This document shows, in pieces, positions 11,337 through 21,722 of a stretch of 64,000 bases of DNA; within the stretch, counting starts at the first letter, position 1, and the number at the start of each line of letters is the position of its first letter. The stretch lies in assembly GCF_003589595.1 (NCBI RefSeq), contig NW_020654810.1:13347301-13411300 (forward strand). The letters are read 5' to 3'. Made by a program: the position numbers and the translations under genes. Source of the stretch: Hyposmocoma kahamanoa (taxonomy: Eukaryota; Arthropoda; Insecta; Lepidoptera; Cosmopterigidae). A model generated the notes under the pieces. That model was not told the origin of the DNA and searched no databases. It saw nothing but the letters and a program-made list of their open reading frames with translations.

Positions 11337-12961
11337 TTAATGTCAACCCAGTTGCGAGTAAGATTAATTCAGAATGTGTTGGTTGGTTGATTGGGTTCAA
11401 AATAAGTTGTTATAACCAATAGAACTATGACGCAAATGTATCGATATATAAATTTACTAAATTGAAATTTAATTAATTTTTTATCAATTTATTAGACAAT
11501 GTTCACAGAAGATCTAAATCACGTACCACGGTTGGGTCATTTAATATGACTACGCCGTTACGGCGTCAAAAATGCAAAACGACATTCAAAGATTTAAAAA
11601 TTTGTATAACGTTGCCCAGAATCTAGTAACGTGAAGTATTTTAAAAACATCAGTCTAAAAGTAGAAGTACTCAACTTCAAGCCTTATGTAGAAGAATAAC
11701 ACATTAACGTATCCACAAACACAAAGCAGATTTTCAGACAGACACCGTAAACTTTAACACAAAGCTTGGGAATAAAACGACACGTACGCATTACGCATTA
11801 TTATCATAAGGGACATTAATTATGCCATTCAAAGAACAAAAGAGCATCAGTAGGGTAAATAATTAATTAAAACACGACAATAAACGTGACTGACGTAAAA
11901 TTAATTTAATAATCAGTGCTGTTCCTTTCGCGGCCATCCGCTTAACTCTTATTCATAATATTTTACTAATTTAAATCACATCAAAGTGGGAATCCCTTTT
12001 CATATTAAATTAATAGGTATTTTTTAAATATTATTACAGTGTTGCCCCCAAATCCTGTTATAATTACTCTACACATTCGAAATGGAAAATCAGACTCCAG
12101 ACCTTGCAGCAGACGTTAGAGTTTTGGTTTCATTGTTAAGAGAAAAGATTCTTCCTAAATATTAGCCGTCTCTAAAAGCGCACTTGACCTCTGTCGCCAC
12201 CAATCTTGCCAATACTTTAAGCTGTGACGTATTTCAACCTACGTTGACTTTACGCCTTCCGTTTTACTCTAGAGAAAATTCGTTTCAATAAAGTATACCT
12301 CTATACAGAGTGTAATTATTAGATAAAAAATATTATGGTACATAAATCAGTATATAAGGCCAAGTACAAAGCTACACACGTACATTCTTATAAACAACTC
12401 ACTATATTTGCAAACTGTCAAAATATTGTGATTTAATTAGTAGCCCAATAAACGGCTCCGAAATTATTATTTGTCTATGCAAAATGCTTGGGAGCATCGT
12501 TACAATCAAACTAAAAGCAAATTAGCGCTAGTGGACAGCTTTCGTCTCTAAATATCATTGTTTCATGAGAACTCGGCAATTTCTCGTAACAGTAGTCTCC
12601 TAACAATTAGATCTGCTTTTAGACAGACAAATAATTACTAATTGGATGATTATAATGCAGTTTAAGCAGAAAGCGGTTTTACTCAATGGTTTCATCGTAG
12701 ATTTGGCAATATAATTTTACTAATATTTGTTTAAAACATCGATCAACTCACTTGAACTTGCTGAATATAGATTAGGAGTAGGTTTTTCCACATCTTAACA
12801 CCACATATTCATGGTTAGAGTAGTTACAAGGTGTTCCAAATGGTTTTTAAACACAACCCTCTAAAGCAGGGCGTCACAAAGACTTCTTACCTTTTCTTCC
12901 TACTTTCTCGCTATAACTATTTTATTTTTCAACTAATCAGACAACAAAAAACAAAAATGGA
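11337..12961. other. AT-rich intergenic stretch, nothing recognised
   Basis: No open frame with resemblance to a protein family and no repeat shared with the rest of the window. Confidence 0.4.
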
Positions 12962-13127
12962 CGACTGCGTCAACCTATCGGTTTGTATTGTGGACGCTAG
13001 ATGATGAGGTCAAGGAGTTCAATCCTGGTAGGACCAATTTGGTAATTGAACTTTCTAAATTGGTTTTTCTAGATAGTACCCCAGAGTTAATCCTGTTGCT
13101 CTGCACAGGAAAAACAAAGAGATTAGG
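12962..13127 (+). repeat. Diverged family B SINE
   Basis: The body shows AGATGATGAGGTCAAGGAGT, a degenerate B box GAGTTCAATCC, GGTAGGACCAATTTGGTAAT and TAATCCTGTTGCTCTG, in the same order as in the 389-583 copy. The head is degraded. It is followed by TGTCTGGCACATTATTATTA, which is also seen after the nested SINE near 18.38 kb. Confidence 0.65.
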
Positions 13128-13238
13128 TATATAGTAGGTGTCTGGCACATTATTATTAAGTGCATAGTAATATTGTACACTATAACAACATCTCTTAAAC
13201 ATGACCTCATGCGTTCGAATTCTAATTCGAATTGACTA

Positions 13239-13440
13239 AGTAGAGAACCTTGTGAAAGAGTTCCTCCAGGGAAGTACTGCCACTTTACCTATTTCTGCCG
13301 TCAAGCCCCCCGGTAGTACCTCTCAGTTCTTTTTTCGATTTAAAGCTCTGAGTGACACTGCAACTGGTATGAACAGGCGTGTAGCTTGCCATCCTTAGCA
13401 TCCATAGCTTTGTCACGTCACTTGATATTATAAAAGAAAT
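13239..13440 (+). repeat. Family A repeat with a central deletion
   Basis: Starts AGTAGAGAACCTTGTGAAAG and ends CGTCACTTGATATTATAAAA, but about 110 bp between TTTCTGCCGTCAAGC and CCTCTCAGTTCTTT are missing compared with full copies. Confidence 0.85.
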
Positions 13441-13519
13441 TGAGATTAATCCTTGTAAATTTATACTAAAATTAGGTCCCTAAAACCATTGTTTTTAAAT
13501 TTGATTGCCAACTGAAATT

Positions 13520-14774
13520 GAAAATGAATAAGAAAAAAATACTGTAAATGGTCAGAAATGAATTCATTGTCTCTCAAAATATTCTCCATTAGCGTTAATG
13601 CACTTTGTCATACGAATGAACCAATTTTGAAAACATTTATGCTACTCCTCCGTGACAATCTCTGAAACATATTTTTCATACTCTTCGACAGCCTCTGGTG
13701 ACAGCGACAGGTGATGAAAACCGTTGACCGCGTGTTTGGTTCTTAATTTTTGGAAATAAATAAAAGTCACAAGATACCAGGTCGGGACGGTACGCAGGAT
13801 GGCTCATAAGGTCGACGTTGTTCACCTTCAAAAATTCATTTGTCTGTCTGGCCGTGTGAACTGGCATTATCGTGGTGCAAGATGATACGGCGTTTACGGT
13901 TATTTTTACGGAGTTTGTCAATAACTTCCGGCAAACAAATGGTCGTGTACCAATCACTATTCCTGGTACAACGATTCTCCAAAGCAACAGTATCCACGTG
14001 TCCAGTTTTGTTAAAAAAAGAAGCAATGATCCGCTTAGAGGCACTTTGCACGTGCGCCACTTTGGTTGGTTTTGCCTCATCTTGAAAGACCCACACGCTC
14101 GACTGCTGCTTTATAAACCCAAGTTTCGTCACTTGTCACTATGTCCCACACCAAATTTCGCACCCCGTCGTTGAATCTGGTAAGCATGGCATTGCACCAA
14201 CTGATGCGATCCGTTTTTGAGCCATAGTCAAATTGTGTGGGATCCACCGAGAGCACAGCTTTTTCACATCCGAATGTTTGTGTAGTATTGATTGTTTTTG
14301 ACTCATGCCTTTGCCCAAAGATGCCCGAATCTCGTGGTATGTCACATGCCTGTCTGTTTTGATCATAGGGCGCACAGCATCGATGTTTTTGTTGTTCACA
14401 GCAGAGGACGGGCGACCATCATGAAATTCGTCACTGAGATTCACACAACCGCGTTTGAATTACCAGCTATACATAGTCGTCTTGCATGGTGCTTCATCGC
14501 CAAAAGCAGTTTTAGCCGAGCGAAGCCCCGCTGAGCTGTTAAGTTACACTTAAAGTCGTAGAAAATCATACTACGAAAATTTTCACGCGTTAAATCCATG
14601 GTAATGTAGACAACCAATTTCTAAAATGACGCCATAGTGTAAAAACAAGCGACAGTCAGATGACACAAACTGTATTCTATAGCCAAGGAGTTCCATTTTC
14701 AAATATTGTAATTACTTTTTAAATATTGTTTATGTAAGTGGCCAGGTCCGGAAATGTATAGTGCGCCCTATGTA
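13520..14774 (-). mobile_element. Mariner transposon copy 1, left terminus lost
   Basis: The right end keeps the terminal inverted repeat (TCCGGAAATGTATAGTGCGC to CCCTATGTA at 14,774, with the TA target dinucleotide). The left end joins non-element sequence at about 13,520, just before the conserved AATGAATAAG, so that TIR is absent or too diverged to see. It holds a decayed transposase on the minus strand. At about 1.25 kb it is the longest of the three mariners here. Confidence 0.85.
13564..14599 (-). pseudogene. Mariner transposase pseudogene, near full length
   Basis: The frame opens at MDLTRE (14,599) and closes with NANGEYFERQ and a stop at 13,564-13,566. This span is about 345 codons, the usual mariner transposase length, but not a multiple of three. 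The DD34D residues are traceable in different frames: TSDETW (first Asp), HHDNASSH (second Asp) and YRPDLVSCDF (third Asp; usually YSPDL). Breaks include frame shifts in the N-terminal helix-turn-helix region and near 13,850, between the second and third Asp, plus a small deletion after TSDETWVYK. It cannot make active enzyme. Confidence 0.88.
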
Positions 14775-15690
14775 TATAGTTTAGGGAATAATTTCAAAAA
14801 TCCCTTATCCTTTCATTTTAAACAGCCTTTTATGTTTACCAAGCGAGAAATTTTATATTTAAAAAATCAAAGCATCAAAAGTGGTCGAATGTATGAACAA
14901 AAAAACATCACTTTAAAGGTAAATAATGTTCATCATATTTTTATGGAAACATATATTATTTATAAAATAAAAGTACAGGTTCACTGAGGACGTTTATAAA
15001 TTATTAGAATAATAATGATACTCTAAGAGACAGACTGAGGAAAAGTGTAATAAGTGTAAACGTCGTGGTGTGATGATACAGTGAGTAAGATAGAATAAGA
15101 AATGCTTTGATTGGTGATATGGAAAGGATGGATGTTAGTAAGGTACACATTTACAGAGCGAATGTGAATGGAAACATTTGATAAACAGATTAATGACAAT
15201 AACCAAGGCCTCAAGAGCGAAGAATAAAAGAGAGTGTATGAATAGACTAATGCAAGCGGTGGGAGCAAACTCATTACCCCAGTTTCAGAAACAAGCCAAG
15301 TTCTGTTGGCAATCTAGCGTAGTAATGGTAGATATGACAGAGATAAGCCTACGTACCTTTATAATAATCCTTCCTCTGCCGAAAACAACCTAAAAATTGC
15401 CTGAAAACAACTTACTGATGACTGAGATAACAGGGTCATAATAAAATAACAAAAGCCGAAATTCAGTCTTGTTAGAAGGGGTAGAAAGCGTGAAAGGGCA
15501 CGAAGCGGGGGCTGCCGCCCTATTATACCCCTCTTCGGTATTACAACACTTTTATCTACAGACGACGAATACTGGTGCATAGAAAACTAGTTCAAATACC
15601 TATCATTTCTGTGATGACGATTGATAGATGTTTTTAATTGTTTATGAATCGAAAATCAATTTTGTAATGATGTAGAACATGATTCTTTTA
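14775..15690. other. Intergenic stretch, nothing recognised
   Basis: Open stretches at 14,754-14,987 and 15,178-15,393 are AT-rich and show no domain. The section 15,440-15,540 is locally richer in GC (GGGGCTGCCGCCC) without a recognisable identity. Confidence 0.4.
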
Positions 15691-15886
15691 GGAAATGAAA
15701 CTATTTTCTAACTATTTAAACTATTATATATAGAACTATTTAAATCGCGTATATTTGTTTTTTCAAACAAACCGACGTTTCGGGCTCTTTACAGGTCCCA
15801 TGGTCACGGTTGACTGACCATGTTGACCGGAAAATAGTTTCATTTCCTATGTGTAACAATCGCGAAAACCTAAGAACTCAATATGA
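15691..15886 (+). repeat. Family F element with inverted ends
   Basis: GGAAATGAAACTATTTTC (15,691-15,708) is matched by its exact reverse complement GAAAATAGTTTCATTTCC (15,830-15,847). Beyond the right copy the sequence continues ATGTGTAACAATCGCGAAAA and CCTAAGAACTC, which is the family's outer terminus. The core includes CGCGTATATTTG, AACCGACGTTTCGGGCTCTT and TACAGGTCCCATGGTCACGG. The 27.8-kb copy has the matching outer left end, so the full element appears to be bounded by inverted repeats of about 50 bp. Confidence 0.75.
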
Positions 15887-15955
15887 TTATTTTATGCATA
15901 TACTCGTATTTATAATAATTATTAACAAACATTAGAAATATAAAAATATGTTGAC

Positions 15956-16332
15956 GACCTCGGTGTGGCTTAAGCGACCCGTTTAACGACGCGAATGTTT
16001 TCGCCCAGTTACCACGCTTTCACGTGCATTACTGGCGAATCTGAATTCTATTTTTTTTTTTTTATATTTCATATTTTTATTTACTAGGCCACAACATTTA
16101 AATTCCTCTGAACAATACAACCGCGCGGTCGCCGCGTAGACCAAAGACAAGCCAGCCTCTGCCGCACGCCCGTGACGCTTATTTAAGTTAAAACGTAAAA
16201 GCGAAACGAATAGAGCGTACTTTTACGCACACAGTCACTGCGCGGCGGCCACGCGGTCTCCGTGCGGTCTGAGCGCGATGCAATTCGTGTCGAATAAAGG
16301 CGCTCTAACGGTTAGCACTGTGGCCGCTGTTC
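15956..16332 (+). repeat. SINE head followed by inserted GC-rich module
   Basis: The first bases, GACGACCTCGGTGTGGC, are a family B SINE head. The sequence then changes to material that includes a T-run at about 16,050 and the GC-rich module at 16,082-16,320. The SINE body resumes only at about 16,333. Confidence 0.6.
16082..16320 (-). repeat. GC-rich repeat module, copy 1
   Basis: It contains CCGCGCGGTCGCCGCGTAGA, AACGTAAAAGCGAAACGAAT and GCAATTCGTGTCGAATAAAG. The reverse complement matches 48,028-48,345 over most of its length, including AGAGGAATTTAAATG at one edge and TTTATTCGACACGAA at the other. It is strikingly CpG-rich in AT-rich surroundings. No ORF. Class unknown; a non-autonomous DNA transposon is plausible. 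Confidence 0.7.
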
Positions 16333-16375
16333 ACTGACTTTCCGGGTAGTGCCCCGGAGTGAATTCCGTTGCTCT

Positions 16376-17198
16376 GTAAGGGAGACGTACCAAACATCGG
16401 ATACTTTTTGAACGTTCGAAAAAAACACTAATATAATATTTAAAAATATATATTTATTGCAGTCATAGTCATTGTCTATCTAAAGCCTTCATATTAGAAA
16501 AAGAATTAAATTTATATCTACGTTCATTTATTTTTATATCACTTTTTTTTTAATTAGAAAAATCAACAATGTTTTCACATGTACCCTAATAATGGATATC
16601 CAGTACAGGGTATACTATTCAATATTAACCAGGGCATGTATTTAAATGATCCTTTTAAATTTGCGAAAGCAGTAGGCAAATAATCTAAACGGTCATCTTT
16701 TTTAATGATCCTCCATCTAAAGAATTAAACATTTGAATATGGAAGACACTATACAATCAATGATGTAGGTACCCCAAAATCGGATATCTAGTATTGTGGA
16801 TACCTAGGTATCCAATATTGAGGTAACTACCTACTTGTACAATAATCGGTTACGAAAATTTCACCCTGCGCAATTATCGCTAAAATGCGTTAAGTTCTTT
16901 ATTCTAACTATGTGCCTAACCAGTATAGTATATAACACTGTCACAAAATATAATATCACTTACAGTACTTTAACAGCGTTTTGAAGTCAAAATCCTTAAA
17001 AATCGACGAATGGAAAAATACACTTTGATTGTTGACAGCACACTGAAGGCAAAAATTCGCAGACAACTAGCAAAATATTAGTAACGCACATTGACGAAGT
17101 AGCTCTAGTTTTTACATAAAGATAGTGTTGTTTAGTTTTCATTACAGCGAGGTATCCAGTATTGTGCACGTATCCAATATTTGGTACGTCTCCCTTAC
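16376..17198. mobile_element. Non-coding DNA transposon with 29-bp TIRs
   Basis: The left end GTAAGGGAGACGTACCAAAC plus ATCGGATAC (16,376-16,404) is inverted at the right end (17,170-17,198) with two mismatches. TA dinucleotides at 16,377-16,378 and 17,196-17,197 would fit a TA-target transposon whose TIR starts AGGGAGACGTACC. Inside, the motif GTATCCA(A/G)TATTG recurs (about 16,780-16,830 and 17,150-17,180), so the termini look internally reiterated. There is no transposase ORF, so it is a MITE-like non-autonomous element of about 0.8 kb. Confidence 0.75.
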
Positions 17199-17211
17199 GG
17201 TACTAACACCA

Positions 17212-18349
17212 TACGTGAGGCGCACTATAAGTTTCCGGAATGAATAAGAAAAAAATACTATAAATGGTCAGAAATGAATTTATTGTTTCTCAAAATATTC
17301 TCCGTTAGCTTTAATGCACTTTTTCATACGAGAGAACCAATTTTGAAAACATTTATATTATATTATTTCATACTCTTCGACAGCATCTTCAGATGATGAA
17401 AATCGTTGACCGTGTAACTGGTTCTTAATTTTTTGAAATAAATAAAAGTCACAAGGTGCCAGGTCGGGACTGTACGCAAGATGGCTCATAAAGTCAACGT
17501 TGTTCACCTTCAAAAATTCATTTGTCTGTCTGGCCATGTGAGAACTGGCATTATCGTGGTGCAAGGTGATACAGCGTTTACGGTTATTTTTACGGAGTTA
17601 GTCAATAACTTCCGGCAAACAAATGGTCGTGTACCAATCACTATTTACGGTACAACGATTCTCCAAAGCAACAGTAGCCACGTGTTTTATGTAAAAAAGA
17701 AGCAATCATCCGCTTCGAGGCACTTTGCACGCGCGTCACTTTGGTTGGTTTCGGCTCATCTGGAAAGACCCATACGCTCAATTGCTGCTTTATTTTGGGA
17801 TCGTAACTATAAATCCATGTTTCGTCACCTGTTACTATGTCCTACACCAAATTTGACGCCCCTTCATTGAATCTGGTAAGCATTGCATTGCACCAAGTGA
17901 CGCGATCCGTTTTTTGAGCCTCAGTCAAATTGTGTGGGATCCACCGAGAGCACAGCTTTTTCACACTCAAATTTTTATGTACTATTGATTGTATTTGACT
18001 CATGCCCATGCCTAAAGATGCCCGAATCTCATAATATTTTTATTTTTGTTGTTCACAGCAGTGGACGGACGACCATCACGAAACTCATAACTGAAATTGA
18101 TACGACCGCGTTTGAATTCTACTAACCAGCTCGTAGAAAATCATACTACGAAAATTTTCACGAGCTAAATCCATGGTGATGTAGACAACCAATTTCTAAA
18201 ATGACGCCATAGTGTAAAAACAAGTGACAGCCAGATGAAACTAGTTGTATTCTACAGTCAAAGAGTTCCATTTTCAAATATTGTAATTACTTTTTAAATA
18301 TTGTTTACGTAAGTGGCTAGTTCCGGAAAATTATAGTGCGCCCTATGTA
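17212..18349 (-). mobile_element. Mariner transposon copy 2, both TIRs present
   Basis: The left end is TACGTGAGGCGCACTATAAG. The right end reads, on the minus strand, TACATAGGGCGCACTATAAT. TA target dinucleotides bound both ends, and the flanks on either side are SINE sequence. The element is 1,138 bp, shorter than a full mariner because of internal deletions. Confidence 0.9.
17280..18174 (-). pseudogene. Mariner transposase pseudogene with internal deletions
   Basis: The start MDLA (18,174) and the terminal EYFEKQ stop (17,280-17,282) are recognisable. The coding span is only about 895 bp, against about 1,035 expected. Deletions remove part of the N-terminal DNA-binding region (around 18,120), a few residues near 18,035, and the segment before the C-terminus (around 17,365). 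The catalytic Asp sites are still readable: GDET, HHDNASSH and YSPDLAPCDF. A stop also lies just before the DIVTGDE motif. Confidence 0.88.
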
Positions 18350-18400
18350 GCATATGGAATTCACTTGTTTGAGCCTAGGCAGTTGTCAGGCACTTTATTA

Positions 18401-18810
18401 TTACTATAATACCTAGTGCTTTTTAATACAGTTTTACTTAAACAATGTCTAAATTACCTAGCATAATACAATATGACTATGATTAACAACAAATAGTTCA
18501 AAAATGTTTTCTTTTATAAAAAAAAATATTTTATTAAAGTTACAAATGAATTGCTTCGTGAAACATTTATCTGAGGCATAGATATGAGATCTGAATTTGT
18601 ATTTGTGGATATTTCATCAATTTTGCACATCCCAAATGTTTTACATAACATTTTCTGCTCATTCAACACTACAGAATTTCCCGAAATTCACTCTTCTTAT
18701 TTTCCTTTAATAAAAACCATGGGTTCGATCAAATTTATTGTAAAGGAAATGTATTTTAGCAAAAATTTTGGTAAGTCCTAAAAATGTAAGCAATGTAATG
18801 TTTGGAAACA
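18401..18810. other. AT-rich intergenic stretch, nothing recognised
   Basis: The open stretch 18,584-18,781 has no recognisable family. Confidence 0.4.
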
Positions 18811-18995
18811 TTTTGAAGGGTAAGTAAGAGTGCTGGTGAAATTACAGGCAGATGGGTCTTGTCCACTAATGTCTCAAGGTTACGACCGCAGTGACAGTGC
18901 CCGACAGATCCACCCACTGCATTTGTTATGAACAGGCGTGCCGCTAACCACTAGGCGCACGACTTGTTCGTCCTGTCACTTGGTATCATGTGAAA
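18811..18995 (+). repeat. Family A repeat, 5'-truncated
   Basis: Starts within the family at TTTTGAAGGGTAAGTAAGAG, includes GTGCTGGTGAAATTACAGGC, and ends CTGTCACTTGGTATCATG. Confidence 0.88.
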
Positions 18996-20197
18996 ATAAA
19001 ACATAAATAATGTATAATATAATGCTGAATAAATATCTTCATGTATGAATCAAAACACGAATAATACGAAGACGAATACGCATACATGCATGCATTTGAT
19101 TATTTATAGAGTATATTATTTATAGAGTGGCTGTCTCAGTCGTTATCGAATTTCAGTCCAGCTGTTTATAATATATACTAATAACTATTTGTAATATTAT
19201 ATTTGTATTATTGTATATTTGTAAATATTTCTTTGCCTAATATTTCAAAATGTTTTTGAATAGCTTAGAATGTGAAATATAAGTTTCTCTCAGATGTTTG
19301 TGTTTCTTATTTAGTTGTGTATTCTTAACCGTTACAGGCTATGACAGCATATCAGAGAGAACTATGTACTCTGTATCATTTTCTGTTCTTTATTGCATTG
19401 TTTATCAAATAAAGTAATTTTGATAGTAAGAATAGTATGCACTGATGCTATTAACGACCAATAAAACCGTTCCTTATTATTACCAATGTAAAGTCATGAT
19501 TAAGACCCAGAGGAAGTTAAAAATAAATACACCTACCCAAAACAACCTTACTAGATTAGTTGAGCGGGGCGTATTCATTGAGTTAATATTTCAGGAGGTC
19601 CCGGAACGTGTCTCCACGGGATTATTCCTGCGCTTTTATGTTCGAAATTAGATTAGTCACAGCGTACTAGCCTATGGTATGAACGGAACCTTTTTTGAAA
19701 GGAAACTGAAACCGCAAACATGGATACAAAGGGAACAAAAAAATAAAATATTTCTAGAAAAGGCAAGGAACTTTCTCGTGTAATTATCTATTATTATCAT
19801 ATATTTATTGTTCTATAATCGGCCTTCTTAGATAGTTTTTTAGCGTTTGTCATTCTAAAAATCTGTTCATCATCGAGTACTATTTTAAAGTGGAAAACAT
19901 ATATTATATTTCAATATCTAAGTAATATGCCAGGTAACAAGAGAAGAGCAGCCTATTCAACTCGAAAGTCTTTAGTGAATTTCACGTATTCTGCAGACGT
20001 ACCTGGTCTGCAGAATACGGTATTCAAGGAAACCAAAATTATTGATACTTTTTTAAATCTCTTTATGCCAAAAATTTTCGACTAAGCTTTCACCAAAAAC
20101 AATATACCAATCTCACGTAAGCCGCACAAAGAAATACGTTCCGATCGCGTTAGAATCAACTTTATTAAATAATTATCCAAAAAATTAGGTTCATTAT
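18996..20197. other. AT-rich intergenic stretch with one hairpin
   Basis: No gene recognised. The open stretch 19,445-19,651 lacks family resemblance. The only clear structure is the hairpin at 19,985-20,019. Confidence 0.4.
19985..20019. repeat. Perfect 14-bp hairpin, 7-nt loop
   Basis: CGTATTCTGCAGAC and its exact reverse complement GTCTGCAGAATACG are separated by GTACCTG. No element ends are visible outside it. Confidence 0.75.
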
Positions 20198-20290
20198 TAA
20201 ACGAATGCTGCAACTGTTATGGACAGGCGTGTAGCTTACCATCAAGCGCACGACCTATTTATTCATCCTATTACTTGATATTAAAAAAAA
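20198..20290 (+). repeat. Family A repeat, 3' end only
   Basis: Contains CTGCAACTGTTATGGACAGG, CGTGTAGCTTACCATCAAGC and a terminal TTACTTGATATTAAAAAA. Strongly 5'-truncated. Confidence 0.85.
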
Positions 20291-20399
20291 TCTTTTTTTC
20301 TCGGTAGGTATCAAACGCGTTTTTTCCACACTAACGTAGAAAAGGTTTTTAACTTCGAACTTAACGATGTACTGTGCGCACCTAACTTTTTCTTATGCT

Positions 20400-20520
20400 G
20401 AAAAAAAAGCATAATGATACGTTCACCATCATTTATCATACATTATTCATGTAATATAAATCCGATGGTATATTTTATTCTTGTCATTGTTGACATGAAA
20501 TTGACAACGATAACTAATAT
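20400..20520 (+). repeat. Family D repeat, left part of copy 1
   Basis: Shares TGTAATATAAATCCGATGGT, TATATTTTATTCTTGTCATT and TTGACAACGATAACTAAT with the copy at about 40,020-40,130. The family resumes at 20,990 after a family C element. Confidence 0.65.
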
Positions 20521-20985
20521 TTAACCGACTTAAAAAAACGAGGAGGTTCTCAGTTTTACTGTATCTTATGTTCTTATGTTCTTTTTTTTTATGTATGTAC
20601 GCGATAACTCCGGTATTTGTGAACCGATTTCATGATTCGTTTTTTGTTGGAAAGGGGGTACTTCCATAGTGGTCCCGTTTCATTTTGAAGAAAATCATCC
20701 ACCTCGAAGGGTGGCTGTTCACGCATGAAGATTCATTTTTATAAATAGCGCCTAACTTTAATTTAGGAGCAATTACTTTAATGGCTGATTTTGCTATTTC
20801 TCCAATTCAAGGCGTTTTTCTCTCAATATACTTTGAGTAGTGAGAACCGATTTTTATTATCTCCAGTGTCAAGTCCTGTATAGTGACGAACTAGACGAAC
20901 TATATTTTAATAAAATTTAGCAAATAGACGTAATTCCACGTACTTTTGAGGTCGGATTTTTTAGTACTCTGTACTGAGATTATAT
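20521..20985 (+). repeat. Family C element, copy 1
   Basis: Starts TTAACCGACTTAAAAAAACG plus AGGAGGTTCTCAG and ends TTTTGAGGTCGGATTTTTTA plus GTACTCTGTACTGAGATT. Both ends are shared with the 24.4-kb and 25.8-kb copies. The interior includes TTTTTGTTGGAAAGGGGGTA and CCACCTCGAAGGGTGGC. No ORF. The family is common in Lepidoptera in my recollection, but I cannot assign its transposon class. Confidence 0.75.
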
Positions 20986-20989
20986 TTAT

Positions 20990-21240
20990 TAAAACTGATT
21001 TGTTATAATTGAACTGTTTCTCTTTCATCTACCATTTTCCTCGCCAAAGTGCGGAGAAAAGTTGTGTGTTAAGCTCGGCAGCAAAGTAGTTTTGCGTCTC
21101 GTGCCTTGAAACCGTCGTTACGCTCAGGATTCTATTAGTGTCCAATCTATCTTAGGCGCTATCGCTTGCTCAGATTTCAATACAAACACTCGCGTCAAAC
21201 AACAACTCTGCAGCCTTGCATGATAAATAACTATTGTTTC
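20990..21240 (+). repeat. Family D repeat, right part of copy 1
   Basis: TTTCATCTACCATTTTCCTC, AAAAGTTGTGTGTTAAGCTC, GTGCCTTGAAACCGTCGTTA and TCAAACAACAACTCTGCAGC match 40,287-40,540 in order. Confidence 0.75.
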
Positions 21241-21286
21241 TTTCATTTTTACTAAAAAATAAGTACACTGGAATCACCAATGGAAG

Positions 21287-21385
21287 TCAAGTCTCACCTC
21301 GTCTCCATCTCACCTGATGGAAAATGACGATGAAGTCGACGACGGAGCATGCATATTGAAAAGGTCCAAGTTTATTAAATGGTGC
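21287..21385 (-). pseudogene. LINE C-terminus scrap, same family as 48.8 kb
   Basis: GATGGAAAATGACGATGAAG, TCGACGACGGAGCATGC and AAAAGGTCCAAGTTT match the 48,840-48,925 tract, which encodes the C-terminal tail of a jockey/CR1-like LINE. Only about 100 bp survive and no frame is intact. Confidence 0.6.
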
Positions 21386-21510
21386 TGCATTAGTAATAGC
21401 AGCAAACAAGGGAATAATAATAAGGGAGGAGGTTTTAGTCCGTACGTCACTGCGTCCACATACGATTGAAGTCGGGCATACCATCTGGTCCGTATCTATG
21501 GCATATATTT

Positions 21511-21722
21511 TACTAGTAGTAGAGCTCCTTGTAAAAGAGTTCGTCGAGCGAAGTACCTATTTCTGCCGCCAAGCAGTAATGTGAGCATTACTGCGTTCCT
21601 GTTTTGAAGGGTAGGTAAGAGGCTGGTGAAATTACAGGCACATGGGGCTTATCAACTTATGTCTCATGATGTCGGGCGCAGAGGCAGTGCCCCTCAGGTC
21701 TTTGTGCTTAACTCTCTGTCAC
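21511..21722 (+). repeat. Family A repeat, plus member of an inverted pair
   Basis: Starts AGTAGAGCTCCTTGTAAAAG and loses the family's last part after TTAACTCTCTGTCAC. It joins directly to the oppositely oriented copy that begins at 21,723. Confidence 0.85.

Larger units (their letters stand above)
16333..18400 (+). repeat. Family B SINE body, split by a TIR element and a mariner
   Basis: Three SINE pieces can be read in order. Piece 16,333-16,375 is CCGGAGTGAATTCCGTTGCT plus CT. Piece 17,199-17,211 is GGTACTAACACCA. Piece 18,350-18,400 is CATATGGAATTCACTTGTTT plus GAGCC. Together they match GAATTCCGTTGCTCTGGTAC and GGGAATTTCCTAGTTTGAGA of the intact copy at 389-583. The gaps between the pieces are occupied by the TIR element at 16,376-17,198 and mariner copy 2. 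Confidence 0.75.

Noticed and set aside
13840..14174. Plus-strand open frames opposite mariner copy 1
   Set aside because: Antisense shadows of the transposase pseudogene.
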